Part shown: piece by piece, positions 1-6,209 of the stretch
Layout of the letters: each line of letters begins with the position of its first letter
Numbering within the stretch: the stretch's first letter is position 1
From: Holophagales bacterium UBA2201
GTDB lineage: Bacteria > Acidobacteriota > Thermoanaerobaculia > UBA2201
NCBI GenBank assembly: GCA_002327305.1
Contig: DCUZ01000042.1
Coordinates: 1-13,019 of the forward strand
DNA: 13,019 nt
Direction of reading: 5' to 3'
Notes under the pieces: generated by a model
Databases searched by the model: none
What the model saw: the letters and a program-made list of their open reading frames with translations, nothing else
Told to the model about the DNA's origin: nothing
Made by a program: the position numbers and the translations under genes

Positions 1-829
1 GCACTTTGAAACTGGCGAAAAACTCATTCTTGGGCAGGGCCATCCGCGCCTCCAGGGTCCAGACGACTTTCTTCTTGGGGTTGAACTCGTCCGTCGGCGC
101 GGCGTTCTCCGGGATCTCCACGGATACGGGGATCGTCAGTCCGCCGGGCCCCGCGGCAAGGCGGTCGGGGGGGACCTCGGTCTCGATGGGCACGCTATCG
201 GTGGAGGTCAGTTTCAGCCTCACCCGCTTTCCCAATTCAAGTGGGATGCGGGTCTGGATGGTCCCCTCCAGGACTCCGCCGGTCCAGGCCGGCACGGTGG
301 CCATCACGAAAAGGGCGCGGTCCGCATAGCGCCGGGCGAAGGTCAGGTTGATGGCGCTGAAGAGGACGCCGAGACCGATCAGCGGGAACAGCGCGGCGGG
401 GAGGATGGAGAACCAGTTCTCCCTCGCCTGGGCCGCGATGAGGTCCCGGTTGCCCCATAGCACGGTCGTCACCAGGGAGTTCCATGCCAGCGCGAAGATC
501 CATAGAAACGCGGCCGGGGTCGGTTTCCGGTACGGGATCCGTCCCGTCCTCCAGGCCCGCTTCCGCTCCCAGGGGCGTTCGGCATAGCGCTCGAACCGGC
601 GCTTCTGCCACAGGGGGTATAGGTGTTCGTGCCCGTATAGAACATAGAGCGCTCCCAGCCCGGTCCCGCCGAACGCCACCCCGGCGACCACCTTCAGGAC
701 GAATTCGCCGAGGTCGAATGGGCCGGGGAAGATCGATTCCACGGCCGAAGCCAGGATCATGGACCCGAGAAAGGCAATGAAGCCGAAGCAGCCGATCTTG
801 AAGCCATGTTCGAATAGATTCCGCATCAT
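1..829 (-). CDS. DUF3592-like multi-pass membrane protein, 3' part missing (window edge)
   Basis: The reading frame runs without a stop from ATG-ATG at 829/826 to the left edge, giving 276 visible residues. Hydrophobic segments lie at about residues 12-30, 42-65, 106-125 and 139-160, so four membrane helices are likely. A cytoplasm-sized loop at about 66-105 contains the PWERKRAW..GRI stretch. After the fourth helix comes a beta-rich soluble part containing GGVLEGTIQTRIPLELGKRV (about 184-203), then IPVSVEIPE and VVWTLEARMALP. The PW(x)nW..GRI loop, G-x-I strand and VxWxLExxAxxP pattern recall long DUF3592-type membrane proteins of proteobacteria. This is family recognition from memory, not a search. 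No catalytic residues are evident and the function is unknown. It is transcribed divergently from the lipoprotein-ispE operon. No Shine-Dalgarno is visible, and the start sits six bases after a TATACT hexamer. Confidence 0.72.
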   Translation of the reverse strand, partial: MMRNLFEHGFKIGCFGFIAFLGSMILASAVESIFPGPFDLGEFVLKVVAGVAFGGTGLGALYVLYGHEHLYPLWQKRRFERYAERPWERKRAWRTGRIPYRKPTPAAFLWIFALAWNSLVTTVLWGNRDLIAAQARENWFSILPAALFPLIGLGVLFSAINLTFARRYADRALFVMATVPAWTGGVLEGTIQTRIPLELGKRVRLKLTSTDSVPIETEVPPDRLAAGPGGLTIPVSVEIPENAAPTDEFNPKKKVVWTLEARMALPKNEFFASFKV

Positions 830-835
830 GGGTCC

Positions 836-841
836 AGTATA
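836..841 (-). promoter_or_regulatory. Candidate -10 box of the membrane protein gene
   Basis: TATACT (5 of 6 consensus) on the minus strand, followed by six bases and then the ATG at 829. The predicted transcription start falls on or next to the start codon, which would give a leaderless mRNA. No convincing -35 hexamer is visible 16-19 bases upstream. Confidence 0.4.
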
Positions 842-940
842 AACGATTCCGCCCCGGCCGTTCGAATCGCCGGAAGGCGGCCCAATCCGCGTCCGGGCGC
901 GGGAATGGACGCGGCGGCGGTGGCGGGGCGGGGCGCTTCC

Positions 941-949
941 TGCTATCAT
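941..949 (+). promoter_or_regulatory. Candidate extended -10 promoter for the lipoprotein-ispE operon
   Basis: TGC-TATCAT gives a TGn extension plus a 5/6 -10 hexamer on the plus strand in the divergent intergenic region, about 85 bases before the lipoprotein ATG. No good -35 is present, as is usual for extended -10 promoters. The flanking sequence (about 911-935) is a G/C-rich run. Confidence 0.35.
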
Positions 950-1034
950 GGGCGGGAAGCGCACCGACGGCTTTCATCCAGCCGGGACCGGCCGGTCCCC
1001 GGCGGAACGGCCGGCGGGAAAGGAAGACGATGCC

Positions 1035-1637
1035 ATGAACGGTGAAACCTCCTGCGTCCCCCATCTCCACCGCCCCCTACGCCGGCGGCGAGGGTGGGCG
1101 GCGGTTTTTCTGGCCGTGGGTTTGCTCGCCGCCTGCGCGAGCACGAAAAAGGTCCCCCTCCAGCGATGGGAGCCGGACGCGCACGGCCGGTTCGAGGTCT
1201 CTTACATCGCCGGGCGCGATGCGGGGGTGGCTTCACTCCACCTTTACTATGGCGACCACTGGACGGCCTCGCTCTACGGCCCCCTTCGGGCCCTCGTGTT
1301 CAGCGCGGACCTGGGGCCGGCGGAGTGGACCGTGACCATCGGGGGGAGCGTCCACCGTTTCGCGCCGTGCGAGTTCATGGACCTTCCCTTCATCGCCCGG
1401 GTCCTCAACGGCGACTTCTCGGGGCTCCCGGCCCACTTCGAGTGTCAGGGGTTCGACTTCACCTGGGACCCGGCGGCGGGGCGCCTGGCGGGGATCCGGG
1501 AGGACGGGCAGACCCTCTTCTTCATTTTCTCGAACGAAAAACCCGTCTATCACATCACCATCGAAGCGCTCCAGCAGGACCTGGCGCTGGAGATGGTGGG
1601 CAAGAGCATCTACCGCCTCCTCCCCTCCGAAAAATGA
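1035..1637 (+). CDS. Exported lipoprotein in the LolB position upstream of ispE
   Basis: A 200-residue protein. The start at 1035 is chosen because AGGAAG (1021-1026) lies eight bases before it and the signal peptide then begins properly. An upstream in-frame ATG at 948 would add an Arg/Pro-rich, unsupported extension. The N-terminus has an RRRR cluster (16-19), a hydrophobic core (21-32) and the lipobox L-A-A-C with Cys34, so it is predicted to be lipidated by signal peptidase II. The mature part is beta-rich, with LHLYYGDHWTASLYGPL and later FIFSNEKPVYHITIEAL. Its TGA overlaps the ispE start (ATGA), implying translational coupling. In gammaproteobacteria the gene before ispE is lolB, the outer-membrane lipoprotein receptor; size, lipobox and beta content fit a LolB-like fold. 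Sequence similarity is too weak to name it, and DUF4292-like lipoproteins are an alternative. Confidence 0.8.
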   Translation: MNGETSCVPHLHRPLRRRRGWAAVFLAVGLLAACASTKKVPLQRWEPDAHGRFEVSYIAGRDAGVASLHLYYGDHWTASLYGPLRALVFSADLGPAEWTVTIGGSVHRFAPCEFMDLPFIARVLNGDFSGLPAHFECQGFDFTWDPAAGRLAGIREDGQTLFFIFSNEKPVYHITIEALQQDLALEMVGKSIYRLLPSEK

Positions 1638-2491
1638 TGTCCGCGGCCCCCGCCAAACTGAACCTATTCCTCCAGGTCCTGGGGAGGAGGCCGGACGGAC
1701 ACCATGACATTGTCTCCCTGATGGCGCCGGTGACGCTGTCCGATGCCGTGGCGGTGGAGCCGCTCACAGAGCCGGTCGTCGAAGTGGAGGGAGGGCCGCC
1801 CGGCCTTCCTCCCGAGCTCAATCTGGCGTGGAAAGCGGCCCGGATGCTGGCCCCCCGAGCCCGGACCGTTCCCGGCGCCCGCATCGTCCTGACCAAACGC
1901 ATTCCCACCGGTGGGGGGTTGGGAGGGGGAAGTTCGGACGCCGCGGCCGTCCTCCTTGCTCTGAACGACCTGTGGGAGTGCCGCCTCGCGTTGAAGGACC
2001 TCGCCTCCCTCGCGGGGCGGCTGGGGGCCGATGTTCCGTTCTTCCTCCACCGGTCCCCCGGGGTGGTGCGGGGGGTGGGGGAGAGGTTTGCCCCCGCAAC
2101 CCTTCCCTCCGGATTTCCGGCTCATTTGGCCATCCTCCAGCCCCCCTTCGAGCTATCCACTGCCGATGTGTACCAAAAATGGGACGCCTTGGGTCGCCCA
2201 ACGCAGGGAGAGGACCCCGCGCTGGAGGCTTTCCTCTCCGACTCCGGTCCCCTGCCCCTACGCAACGATCTGGAAGCGCCTGCCTTCGCCATCCGCCCGG
2301 AACTTAGGGAGATCAAGGAGATGATCGCGCGTTGTGGGGCCCGCATGGCTCTCATGAGCGGCTCGGGAAGCTGTTTTTGGGCCGCATGGGAGTCGGAAAC
2401 GGCCCGGTCGGAGGCCTTGGGGGCGTTGACAAAAAGGCTGAAATTCTATATAGTATCGGCCGTCCGGGGAGTTTCCGGGCAAAAGTTGTAA
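1634..2491 (+). CDS. ispE: 4-diphosphocytidyl-2-C-methyl-D-erythritol kinase
   Basis: Cytosolic GHMP kinase of the non-mevalonate (MEP) isoprenoid pathway. It uses ATP to phosphorylate the 2-hydroxyl of CDP-ME, the step before IspF. It has 285 residues, the usual size (E. coli 283). Visible landmarks are the N-terminal PAKLNLFL with the substrate-contacting Lys8; the glycine-rich ATP loop PTGGGLGGGSSDAA at 91-104; GADVPFF with the catalytic Asp133; and the C-terminal GHMP motif MSGSGSCFWA at 241-250. ATG 1634 overlaps the lipoprotein stop, and an adjacent ATG at 1637 is equally possible. There is no independent Shine-Dalgarno, consistent with coupling to the upstream gene. The 3' end (2426-2454) carries a strong promoter for the next genes. 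Confidence 0.96.
   Translation: MMSAAPAKLNLFLQVLGRRPDGHHDIVSLMAPVTLSDAVAVEPLTEPVVEVEGGPPGLPPELNLAWKAARMLAPRARTVPGARIVLTKRIPTGGGLGGGSSDAAAVLLALNDLWECRLALKDLASLAGRLGADVPFFLHRSPGVVRGVGERFAPATLPSGFPAHLAILQPPFELSTADVYQKWDALGRPTQGEDPALEAFLSDSGPLPLRNDLEAPAFAIRPELREIKEMIARCGARMALMSGSGSCFWAAWESETARSEALGALTKRLKFYIVSAVRGVSGQKL
2426..2454 (+). promoter_or_regulatory. Strong sigma70-type promoter inside ispE, driving spoVG and tRNA-Gln
   Basis: TTGACA (2426-2431), a 17-base spacer, then TATAGT (2449-2454): a perfect -35, ideal spacing and a 5/6 -10. The predicted start at about 2461 gives a leader of about 55 bases that ends in the AGGAGG Shine-Dalgarno of spoVG. It lies within the last codons of ispE, so spoVG, tRNA-Gln and prs can be expressed independently of the lipoprotein-ispE transcript. 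Confidence 0.75.
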
Positions 2492-2515
2492 ACCGCCTCA
2501 CAGGAGGACTGAACC

Positions 2516-2836
2516 ATGGAGATCACCCAAGTCCATGTCTATCCGAAGGAGGACCCGAGGGTGAAGGGGTACGCGTCCATCGTCTTGGACGAGTGCTTCC
2601 TCGTCAACGACATCAAGATCATCACCGGGCCCAGCGGATGCTTCATCTCCATGCCCTCCCGCAAGCGGAAGAACGGGAAGTTCCGGGACATCGCGCACCC
2701 CATCACCACGGAGATGCGGGAGCGGATCGAGCACCGGGTCTTCGACGAATTCGAAAAGGTCACCGGCCGGAAGATCGAGGCGAGGGCCATCGCCGAAAAA
2801 CCCCCCGATCCCGGGCCGGCCGGCCCCGACGAATAA
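2516..2836 (+). CDS. spoVG: SpoVG family RNA/DNA-binding regulator
   Basis: A 106-residue protein. SpoVG-family proteins are small site-specific nucleic-acid-binding regulators, first known from Bacillus sporulation but widespread in non-sporulating bacteria. Family features seen are the start MEITQVHVYP, then GYASIVLDECFLVNDIKII, FISMPSRK and the signature KFRDIAHPIT around residues 56-65, followed by a helical tail that becomes charged and proline-rich (about 93-106). The Shine-Dalgarno AGGAGG (2502-2507) lies eight bases before the ATG. It is followed after 15 bases by tRNA-Gln. There is no sign here of a sporulation locus, so a general post-transcriptional role is more likely; that is inference. 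Confidence 0.94.
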   Translation: MEITQVHVYPKEDPRVKGYASIVLDECFLVNDIKIITGPSGCFISMPSRKRKNGKFRDIAHPITTEMRERIEHRVFDEFEKVTGRKIEARAIAEKPPDPGPAGPDE

Positions 2837-2851
2837 CGCCGCGGAAGACAC

Positions 2852-2930
2852 TGGGGTGTCGCCAAGTCCGGTTCAAGGCACGGGCCTTTGGAGCCCGCAT
2901 TCGGAGGTTCAAATCCTCCCGCCCCAGCCA
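2852..2930 (+). tRNA. tRNA-Gln (anticodon UUG)
   Basis: A 79-nt cloverleaf. The acceptor TGGGGTG pairs with CGCCCCA, including one G-T pair. The D arm starts GCC and ends GGC with an enlarged loop. The anticodon stem is CGGGC/GCCCG with loop CTTTGGA, so the anticodon is TTG. The T arm is GGAGG-TTCAAAT-CCTCC, the discriminator is G73 and the CCA end is encoded. It sits between spoVG and prs with no promoter of its own, so it should be processed from the mRNA started by the promoter at 2426. tRNA-Gln next to prs is a recurrent arrangement in ispE-prs operons of deltaproteobacteria-type genomes (from memory). Confidence 0.97.
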
Positions 2931-2946
2931 TAAAGGATAACCGTCT

Positions 2947-3900
2947 ATGCAGGGACCGTTGAAAGTGTTTTGCGGACGCGCCAATCCGGCGTTGGGCCGG
3001 GAGATCTGCCGGGCATTGGACCTGGAGCAGGGGAAGATCGACCTCTACGACTTTCCCGACGGGGAGACCTGCTGCCAGTTGAAGGAGAATGTCCGCGGGG
3101 CCGATGTTTTCGTGGTCCAGCCCACCACACCGCCCGCCCACAAGAACCTCATGGAGATGCTCATCCTCCTGGAGACCATGCGGCGCTCCTCGGCTCGGCG
3201 CATCACCGCCGTCCTCCCCTATTTCGCCTACGCCCGGCAGGACCGCAAGGACAAGCCCCGGGTCCCCATCACCAGCCGGCTGGTGGCCAACCTCCTCACC
3301 ACCGCCGGCGCCCAGCGCATCCTGGCGATGGACCTCCACGCCCCGCAGATCCAGGGTTTTTTCGACATCCCGGTGGACCACCTCTTCGCCATACCGGTCA
3401 TCCTCGACGAGTTCCGCCGGCAACAATTCGAGAACGTGGTCATCGTCTCCCCGGACGCCGGGGGGGTGGAGCGGGCCCGCGCCTTCGCCACGCGATGCCA
3501 TGCCGACCTGGCCATCATCGACAAGCGCAAACCCGACCCCAAGCGGGCGGAGGACAAGGTGGAGGTGATGAACGTGGTGGGAGAGGTGGCGGGCAAGACG
3601 GCCGTCCTGGTGGACGACATGCTCGACACCGGTTCCACCATCATCAAGGCCTCCCGTGCCCTGATCGCGCAGGGGGCCGATTCCGTCCACGCGGCCTGCA
3701 CCCATGCCCTCCTGTCGGGGGAAGCGGCGCGGCGCCTCAACGACAGCCCCATCCGGCAGGTGTTCATCACCAACACCATCGACACCGCCGACAAGCAGCA
3801 GACCTGTCCCAAGCTGGTCTCTCTCACCGTCGCCCCCCTTCTCGGGGAGGCCATCCAGCGGATCCACGAAGATGATTCCGTGAGCAGTCTATTCGTTTAG
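2947..3900 (+). CDS. prs: Ribose-phosphate pyrophosphokinase (PRPP synthetase)
   Basis: Makes 5-phosphoribosyl-1-pyrophosphate from ribose-5-phosphate and ATP, feeding purine, pyrimidine, NAD, His and Trp synthesis in the cytosol. It has 317 residues, standard for class I. Motifs seen are PDGE at 37-40; the ATP/flexible-loop segment YFAYARQDRKDKPRVPI at 92-108; MDLHAPQIQGFFDIPVDHL with His131; the KRKP lysine region at 193-196; and the PRPP loop VLVDDMLDTGSTI at 220-232. AAGGA (2933-2937) lies nine bases before ATG and directly after the tRNA 3' end. The stop TAG overlaps the Shine-Dalgarno of rplY. Confidence 0.97.
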   Translation: MQGPLKVFCGRANPALGREICRALDLEQGKIDLYDFPDGETCCQLKENVRGADVFVVQPTTPPAHKNLMEMLILLETMRRSSARRITAVLPYFAYARQDRKDKPRVPITSRLVANLLTTAGAQRILAMDLHAPQIQGFFDIPVDHLFAIPVILDEFRRQQFENVVIVSPDAGGVERARAFATRCHADLAIIDKRKPDPKRAEDKVEVMNVVGEVAGKTAVLVDDMLDTGSTIIKASRALIAQGADSVHAACTHALLSGEAARRLNDSPIRQVFITNTIDTADKQQTCPKLVSLTVAPLLGEAIQRIHEDDSVSSLFV

Positions 3901-3904
3901 GAGG
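3899..3904 (+). promoter_or_regulatory. Ribosome binding site of rplY overlapping the prs stop codon
   Basis: AGGAGG begins in the TAG stop of prs and lies five bases before the rplY ATG at 3910. A ribosome terminating on prs covers this site, so the two genes are probably translationally coupled. Confidence 0.7.
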
Positions 3905-3909
3905 ACCCC

Positions 3910-4581
3910 ATGCATAAGGAAGTCACCCTCACCGTCGAAGTCCGGGAAAGTGCAGGCAAGATCGCCAGCCGCAAACTGCGCCAGGCCGGCCGCATCCCCG
4001 CCGTGATCTACGGAGGCGACCGCCCGGCGGTCCCCGTCACCGTGGCCCGGGATGACATGGCCAAGCTGATGCGCGAGCATGTCCACGAGAACACCATCTT
4101 CCACCTCCAGGTGGCCGGCAGCGACGCCCCCAAACCCGCCCTGGTGCACGACTATCAGGTGGACAGTCTCACCCACGAGATCCTCCACCTCGACTTTCTC
4201 CGCATCGCCATGGACAAGCCGGTGATTCTGAAGATCCCCGTCTCCATCACGGGCACCGCCGTCGGCACCAAAATGGGCGGTCTGTTGGAGTTCCTCCTGC
4301 GCGAGGTCGAGGTATCCTGCCTGCCCACGGACATTCCCGAGTCCATTGCCCTGGATGTGACCCCCCTCCAATTGCTCCAGAACGTCAAGGCGGGGGCCCT
4401 CCCCCTGCCGGCGGGGGTGGCCCTCCACAGCAGTCCCGACTCCATGGTCGTCCGCGTCGTGGCGCCGAAGTTGGAGGCGGCCCCGGCGGCGGCCCCCGTG
4501 GAGGCCGCGCCGGAGACAGCCGAACCCGAGGTCATCGGCAAGGGCAAGAAGGAAGCCGCGGAAGGGGAAGCGGAGGAATAG
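3910..4581 (+). CDS. rplY: 50S ribosomal protein L25, general stress protein Ctc / TL5 type
   Basis: A 223-residue two-domain L25 that binds 5S rRNA in the large subunit. The N-terminal L25 domain (about 1-92) shows the family pattern RESAGKIASRKLRQAGRIPAVIYGG. The C-terminal TL5 beta domain (about 100-188) follows from DSLTHEILHLDFLRI and includes ITGTAVGTKMGGLLE and the CLPTDIPESIALDVTPL stretch. The tail from about 190 is Ala/Glu/Pro-rich and probably disordered. This long form is typical outside gammaproteobacteria, whose L25 is a single domain. It forms the usual prs-rplY-pth order, coupled to prs upstream and 31 bp before pth. Confidence 0.96.
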   Translation: MHKEVTLTVEVRESAGKIASRKLRQAGRIPAVIYGGDRPAVPVTVARDDMAKLMREHVHENTIFHLQVAGSDAPKPALVHDYQVDSLTHEILHLDFLRIAMDKPVILKIPVSITGTAVGTKMGGLLEFLLREVEVSCLPTDIPESIALDVTPLQLLQNVKAGALPLPAGVALHSSPDSMVVRVVAPKLEAAPAAAPVEAAPETAEPEVIGKGKKEAAEGEAEE

Positions 4582-4612
4582 GGCGTCCGGGCGGGGCCTG
4601 CCCATCCCATCC

Positions 4613-5185
4613 ATGCGCATCCTGGTGGGCTTGGGGAACCCGGGGCCGGAATACGCCGGCACGCGGCACAACGCCGGTTTTCGGGCGGTGGACCATCTGG
4701 CCGGACGGTTCGGCGTGGGGATCCGCCGGCTGGAGGGGAAGGCCCTCACGGGGAGGGGCACCTTCGGGGGCGGCGAGTTTCTGCTGGCCAAGCCCCAGAC
4801 CTTCATGAACCTCAGCGGTTCCTCGGTGGAGGCGCTCCTGCGGATCCACGGCGCCTTCCCGGGCGATCTGCTGGTCCTGTGCGACGACCTCGACCTTCCC
4901 CTGGGCCAGCTCCGGCTCCGCCGCACCGGCGGGGCCGGGACCCACAAAGGGCTGCGCTCCATTTTGGAGACCCTCGGCACCCCGGACTTTCCCCGGCTCC
5001 GCATCGGCATCGGCCCCCAGGAGGGCGATTCGGCCGATTTCGTCCTCCAGCCCTTCCCCCCCGGGGACCTCGTGGCCCTCGACGCCCTGCTGCCCCGGAT
5101 GGCGGAGGGGGTGGAGCGGTTCCTCGCGGAGGGCCCCGAGGCGGCCATGCTCCTCCTCAACCCCCGCCCTACTTCATCCGTATAA
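4613..5185 (+). CDS. pth: Peptidyl-tRNA hydrolase
   Basis: Cleaves peptidyl-tRNA released from stalled ribosomes so that tRNA can be reused. It has 190 residues, normal for Pth. Motifs seen are LVGLGNPGPEY with Asn9; TRHNAGF with catalytic His19; KPQTFMNLSG with Asn66; and LCDDLDLPLG with Asp91. All correspond to E. coli N10, H20, N68 and D93. The segment that is normally GGHNGL reads GTHKGL, placing Lys112 where E. coli has Asn114. No clear Shine-Dalgarno lies in the 31-bp gap after rplY, so translation may depend on the upstream ribosome flow. It is the last gene of the housekeeping block, and a new promoter starts four bases after the stop. Confidence 0.95.
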   Translation: MRILVGLGNPGPEYAGTRHNAGFRAVDHLAGRFGVGIRRLEGKALTGRGTFGGGEFLLAKPQTFMNLSGSSVEALLRIHGAFPGDLLVLCDDLDLPLGQLRLRRTGGAGTHKGLRSILETLGTPDFPRLRIGIGPQEGDSADFVLQPFPPGDLVALDALLPRMAEGVERFLAEGPEAAMLLLNPRPTSSV

Positions 5186-5188
5186 GGG

Positions 5189-5218
5189 TTGAAATGAACC
5201 TGCGATATGGAGTACAAT
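5189..5218 (+). promoter_or_regulatory. Sigma70-type promoter for the 5225 gene, leaderless layout
   Basis: TTGAAA (5189-5194), an 18-base spacer and TACAAT (5213-5218), 5/6 at both boxes. Six bases separate the -10 from the GTG at 5225, so transcription would begin at about the start codon. The only SD-like GGAG (5209-5212) lies upstream of the -10 box and would not be in the transcript. Confidence 0.6.
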
Positions 5219-5224
5219 TAGCCC

Positions 5225-5731
5225 GTGAATATGATGCTTGCCGCATTGGTCCTTCCCCTCCTGTTCACGCTCAGCGCCCGCCAGGAGCTGTTTCTGGTGC
5301 AGAAACTGTGCCCGGGCTGCACCACCATCGGCGTTCTGACGGCCAAGGGGGAGAACCAGGACCGGGTGGGCGAACTGGAAAAAGCGAGCATCTACTACAA
5401 CTTTACCATCGAAAAGGAGATGCCCAAGAAAACCGCCGAAATTCCCGAGGCGTTCGCCAATCTCCTGAAAAAGAACATCAGCATCCTCATCATCTACGAG
5501 GATTCCCTCACCGGCGATCCCAACACCATGCGGTTCATCATCAGTCAGGCGCTGGAGAAGAAGTTCCCGGTCATCTGCGGGAGCGAGAAACAACTCGCCT
5601 TCGGGGCGACCTTTTTTTTCGCCAAGAAACCGGACGGCTCGGTGTATGTCAAGGTCAAAAAGGCCGCCCTCGAGGCGCTGAAACTGACCCTTCCCCCTCC
5701 GGAAGAGATCCCGATCGAAATCGTCGAATAA
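5225..5731 (+). CDS. Exported single-domain protein resembling ABC_sub_bind substrate-binding proteins
   Basis: 168 residues from GTG 5225; ATGs at 5231 and 5234 are alternatives. A hydrophobic N-terminus (about 3-17, ending LSA) looks like a signal peptide. The rest reads as one alternating alpha/beta domain: TTIGVLTAKGENQDRVGELE (33-52), a helix, then SILIIYEDSLTGDP (86-99), KFPVICGSEKQLAFGATFFF (113-132) and a basic amphipathic tail. The pattern IGVL...E / D-like loop / FPV...GA recalls the PF04392 ABC_sub_bind family, usually about 300 residues with two lobes; this protein is roughly half that. A CPGC pair at 29-32 is notable in an exported protein. No permease or ATPase is adjacent, so transport is not implied. 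It is followed by two genes on the same strand and may share their function. Confidence 0.7.
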   Translation: MNMMLAALVLPLLFTLSARQELFLVQKLCPGCTTIGVLTAKGENQDRVGELEKASIYYNFTIEKEMPKKTAEIPEAFANLLKKNISILIIYEDSLTGDPNTMRFIISQALEKKFPVICGSEKQLAFGATFFFAKKPDGSVYVKVKKAALEALKLTLPPPEEIPIEIVE

Positions 5732-5762
5732 TCCCCTTCACAACATCACAGGAGGCTGTCTC

Positions 5763-6209
5763 ATGAATCGGATCGCCTTGCTCATCCTCGTGCTGTCCGT
5801 CGGAAGCGCCGCGTGGGCGCAGGACGCCCCACCCGTTCCGCCGCCTGATCCCCCGCCGCCGGCCGATGCAGCCGCTCCCGCTCCGCCCCCCCCCGCCCCC
5901 CGGACCTCTCCCAAATCCCAGGCACAATTCGAGCCCGAGGCCAGACCGGAGGTGTTTTTCATCGAGGGGCTGTTCCGAAAAATGGACAAGGAGGCAAAGA
6001 CCATCGAAGTACTGGTCCGCGAGGAGGGCAAGGACCCCGCCGTCCAGGTGTACGCATTCACGCCCCGGACGCGGCTGTTTGCTTCGGACAAGGCGGTCAA
6101 GCAGATGAAGGACATTCCTCCCGGCGCCACCGTGCACATCTACTACCTTCGGATGGAGGACGGGACGCTGAGGGTGAACCGCATCATGGTGAACCCGCCC
6201 AACGCCTGA
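5763..6209 (+). CDS. Exported proline-rich protein with a DUF5666/OB-like domain
   Basis: 148 residues, with AGGAGG (5750-5755) seven bases before the ATG. The signal peptide is MNRIALLILVLSVGSAAWA, with a likely cleavage AWA/Q after residue 19. Residues 22-50 are a Pro/Ala linker. The folded part (about 62-148) reads FFIEGLFRKMDKEAKTIEVLV, VQVYAFTPRTRLFA, DIPPGATVHIYYLRMEDGTL and VNRIMV. This is the strand order G-x-I-x-x-(D)-x-x-x-K-x-I-x-V...T-x-...D-I-x-x-G-x-x-V of small OB-like domains such as DUF5666. Its TGA overlaps the radical SAM ATG by one base (TGATG), so the two are co-translated. Function is unknown. Confidence 0.8.
   Translation: MNRIALLILVLSVGSAAWAQDAPPVPPPDPPPPADAAAPAPPPPAPRTSPKSQAQFEPEARPEVFFIEGLFRKMDKEAKTIEVLVREEGKDPAVQVYAFTPRTRLFASDKAVKQMKDIPPGATVHIYYLRMEDGTLRVNRIMVNPPNA

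Noticed and set aside
237..1070. 277-residue minus-strand open frame
   Set aside because: It overlaps the DUF3592-like gene in another frame, is Arg/Pro/Gly-rich as expected of a shadow frame in GC-rich DNA, and would cross the divergent promoter region and the lipoprotein start.
1094..1633. N-terminal extension of ispE from 1094
   Set aside because: IspE homology begins at residue 1 of the 1634 start; the upstream part is the lipoprotein gene read in the wrong frame.
2539..3867. 442-residue minus-strand open frame opposite prs and tRNA-Gln
   Set aside because: It is antisense to clearly recognised prs, tRNA-Gln and spoVG; its composition (Gly/Asp/His/Val) is that of a complementary-strand shadow.
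3889..5217. 442-residue minus-strand open frame opposite rplY and pth
   Set aside because: It is a shadow of two well-identified genes, with no domain and no ribosome site.
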